Part shown: one piece after another, positions 63,260-64,000 of the stretch
Numbering within the stretch: the first letter of the stretch is position 1
How the letters are laid out: each line of letters begins with the position of its first letter
DNA from: Stercorarius parasiticus
Taxonomy: Eukaryota > Chordata > Aves > Charadriiformes > Stercorariidae
Direction of reading: 5' to 3'
Assembly (NCBI GenBank): GCA_013396915.1
Contig: VWZL01002573.1
Span: forward strand, 1,610,228-1,674,227
DNA: 64,000 nucleotides
The notes under the pieces: model-generated
Databases searched by the model: none
Told to the model about the DNA's origin: nothing
What the model saw: the letters and a program-made list of their open reading frames with translations, nothing else
Translations under genes and position numbers: made by a program

Positions 63260-64000
63260 CACAAACGCAGGTGGAGGTTCAGGAGAGCTTTGAACGGTTG
63301 TTGATGGTTTGTTGATGGAGAGAAGAAGTCAAAAGCTGGCTTCCCAGCCGAGGGAGCGTGAGAGGGACCTCAGCGGCATGAAAACAAGTGAGGCTGCAGA
63401 GGGAAATGAGGTGATATGTAACAAGAGTAATTATTTTGAAAAAAAAACCTCTCGTTCACTCATGTTTTCATTATGGGGAGATTAGAGAAGACAACCCGGA
63501 GGAGAGGAGTGAACCGTCTGCCGTTGCCCTCTCTCCAAGCTGGCGTCCGAGCTGGTGTGACTCACGCCGTGCTCCTCCAGGGAAACCATCCCTGTTCTTG
63601 CTGTATACGGAGAAACGTCTCGGTTTCCCACATTTTAAATCAATCTCAGGTTTAAGTGAAGGTGCAGGCTTAAAAGTTATTACAGCTCCACTGTTTCCCC
63701 TGATAAATTACATGAATAACATTTGAGACAATGCATTGTTAAATATTTATGTCTAGTACTATAGAACCAGAAAAAGCACAAGAACCCCTAGAAGAATAAA
63801 TATATTTACCTAAATAAATTACTAAGACAAATATACTCCTATGTGCTCTGTACCAATAAACAGTAGGTATTCACTAAATTGTGGAATATAAATGGCTCAT
63901 TTCCTCTAAATGTACACTGAAAGATCTATAACATGTTACACATTTCCTGTGCTTTGCATATATATTTCAATATTCATCATGAAAAGGCTTGCTTATGTGT
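63260..64000 (+). repeat. Duplicated block, second copy (probable assembly artefact)
   Basis: Starts exactly at the first base after the N at 63259 with 'cacaaacgcaggtgg' and stays identical to 61444-62184 to the end of the window. No substitutions are seen by eye over 741 bases of non-coding AT-rich DNA. Together with the join at an N, this points to an unmerged contig overlap or retained second haplotype rather than a real tandem duplication. Confidence 0.95.

Noticed and set aside
63436..63726. The same 96-codon frame occurring twice (61620-61910 and 63436-63726) as a tandem gene family
   Set aside because: Both lie in the block duplicated at the N-marked join, so the second is probably an assembly copy. 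The product has no recognisable domain.
1..64000. CRISPR arrays, rRNA genes, complete tRNA genes, bacterial operons
   Set aside because: No regularly spaced repeats, no rRNA wording and no full cloverleaf were seen. Promoter or ribosome-binding logic of bacteria does not apply to this vertebrate DNA.

Overview
The window reads as vertebrate nuclear DNA, almost certainly from a bird. Five pieces of CR1 retrotransposon, the dominant LINE of birds, can be recognised by their 3'-end wording and by fragments of their ORF2 protein. No bacterial, plasmid or phage organisation is present. The DNA is AT-rich, full of homopolymer runs and simple repeats, and carries stop codons in all frames at the density expected of non-coding DNA. 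I could not assign any open reading frame to a cellular gene. The best reading is a 64 kb piece of intron or gene desert. The species and the neighbouring genes cannot be named from this sequence.

Layout. Bases 1-1419 are unique and carry a strong GC-rich hairpin (1204-1242). CR1 copies follow at 1420-1802 and 5665-5912. A diverged 79-bp repeat occurs twice (10388-10466 and 10957-11035). A CR1 in the opposite orientation lies at 21642-22245; it retains part of ORF2 but has lost its 3' end. From 22.3 to 52 kb there are no recognisable transposons, but there are several stretches with clustered homeodomain (TAATTA) and octamer (ATGCAAAT) words. These look like candidate conserved enhancer elements: about 30.5-31.6, 39.0-39.2, 41.5-41.7, 43.9-44.6, 45.2-45.7 and 48.6-49.3 kb, with similar stretches at 2.7-3.3, 16.4-17.3, 55.5-55.8 and 62.3-63.0 kb. 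A broken reverse-transcriptase fragment of an L2-like LINE lies on the minus strand at about 52030-52340. CR1 tails occur at 52790-52980 and 59899-60020, and a tiny CR1-tail-like palindrome at 54282-54306.

The right end is an assembly problem. Bases 63260-64000 are an identical copy of 61444-62184 (offset 1816), and the copy starts immediately after a single N at 63259. A second single N is at 63113. This looks like two overlapping contigs joined without being merged, so the second copy should not be counted as biology.

There is no operon-like cooperation to describe. If the window has a function, it is probably cis-regulatory, through the candidate enhancer stretches acting on a gene outside it. 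I looked for an undescribed system and found no convincing one. The strongest points for follow-up are the duplicated block, the L2-like relic, the hairpin, the 79-bp repeat pair and the putative enhancer clusters.
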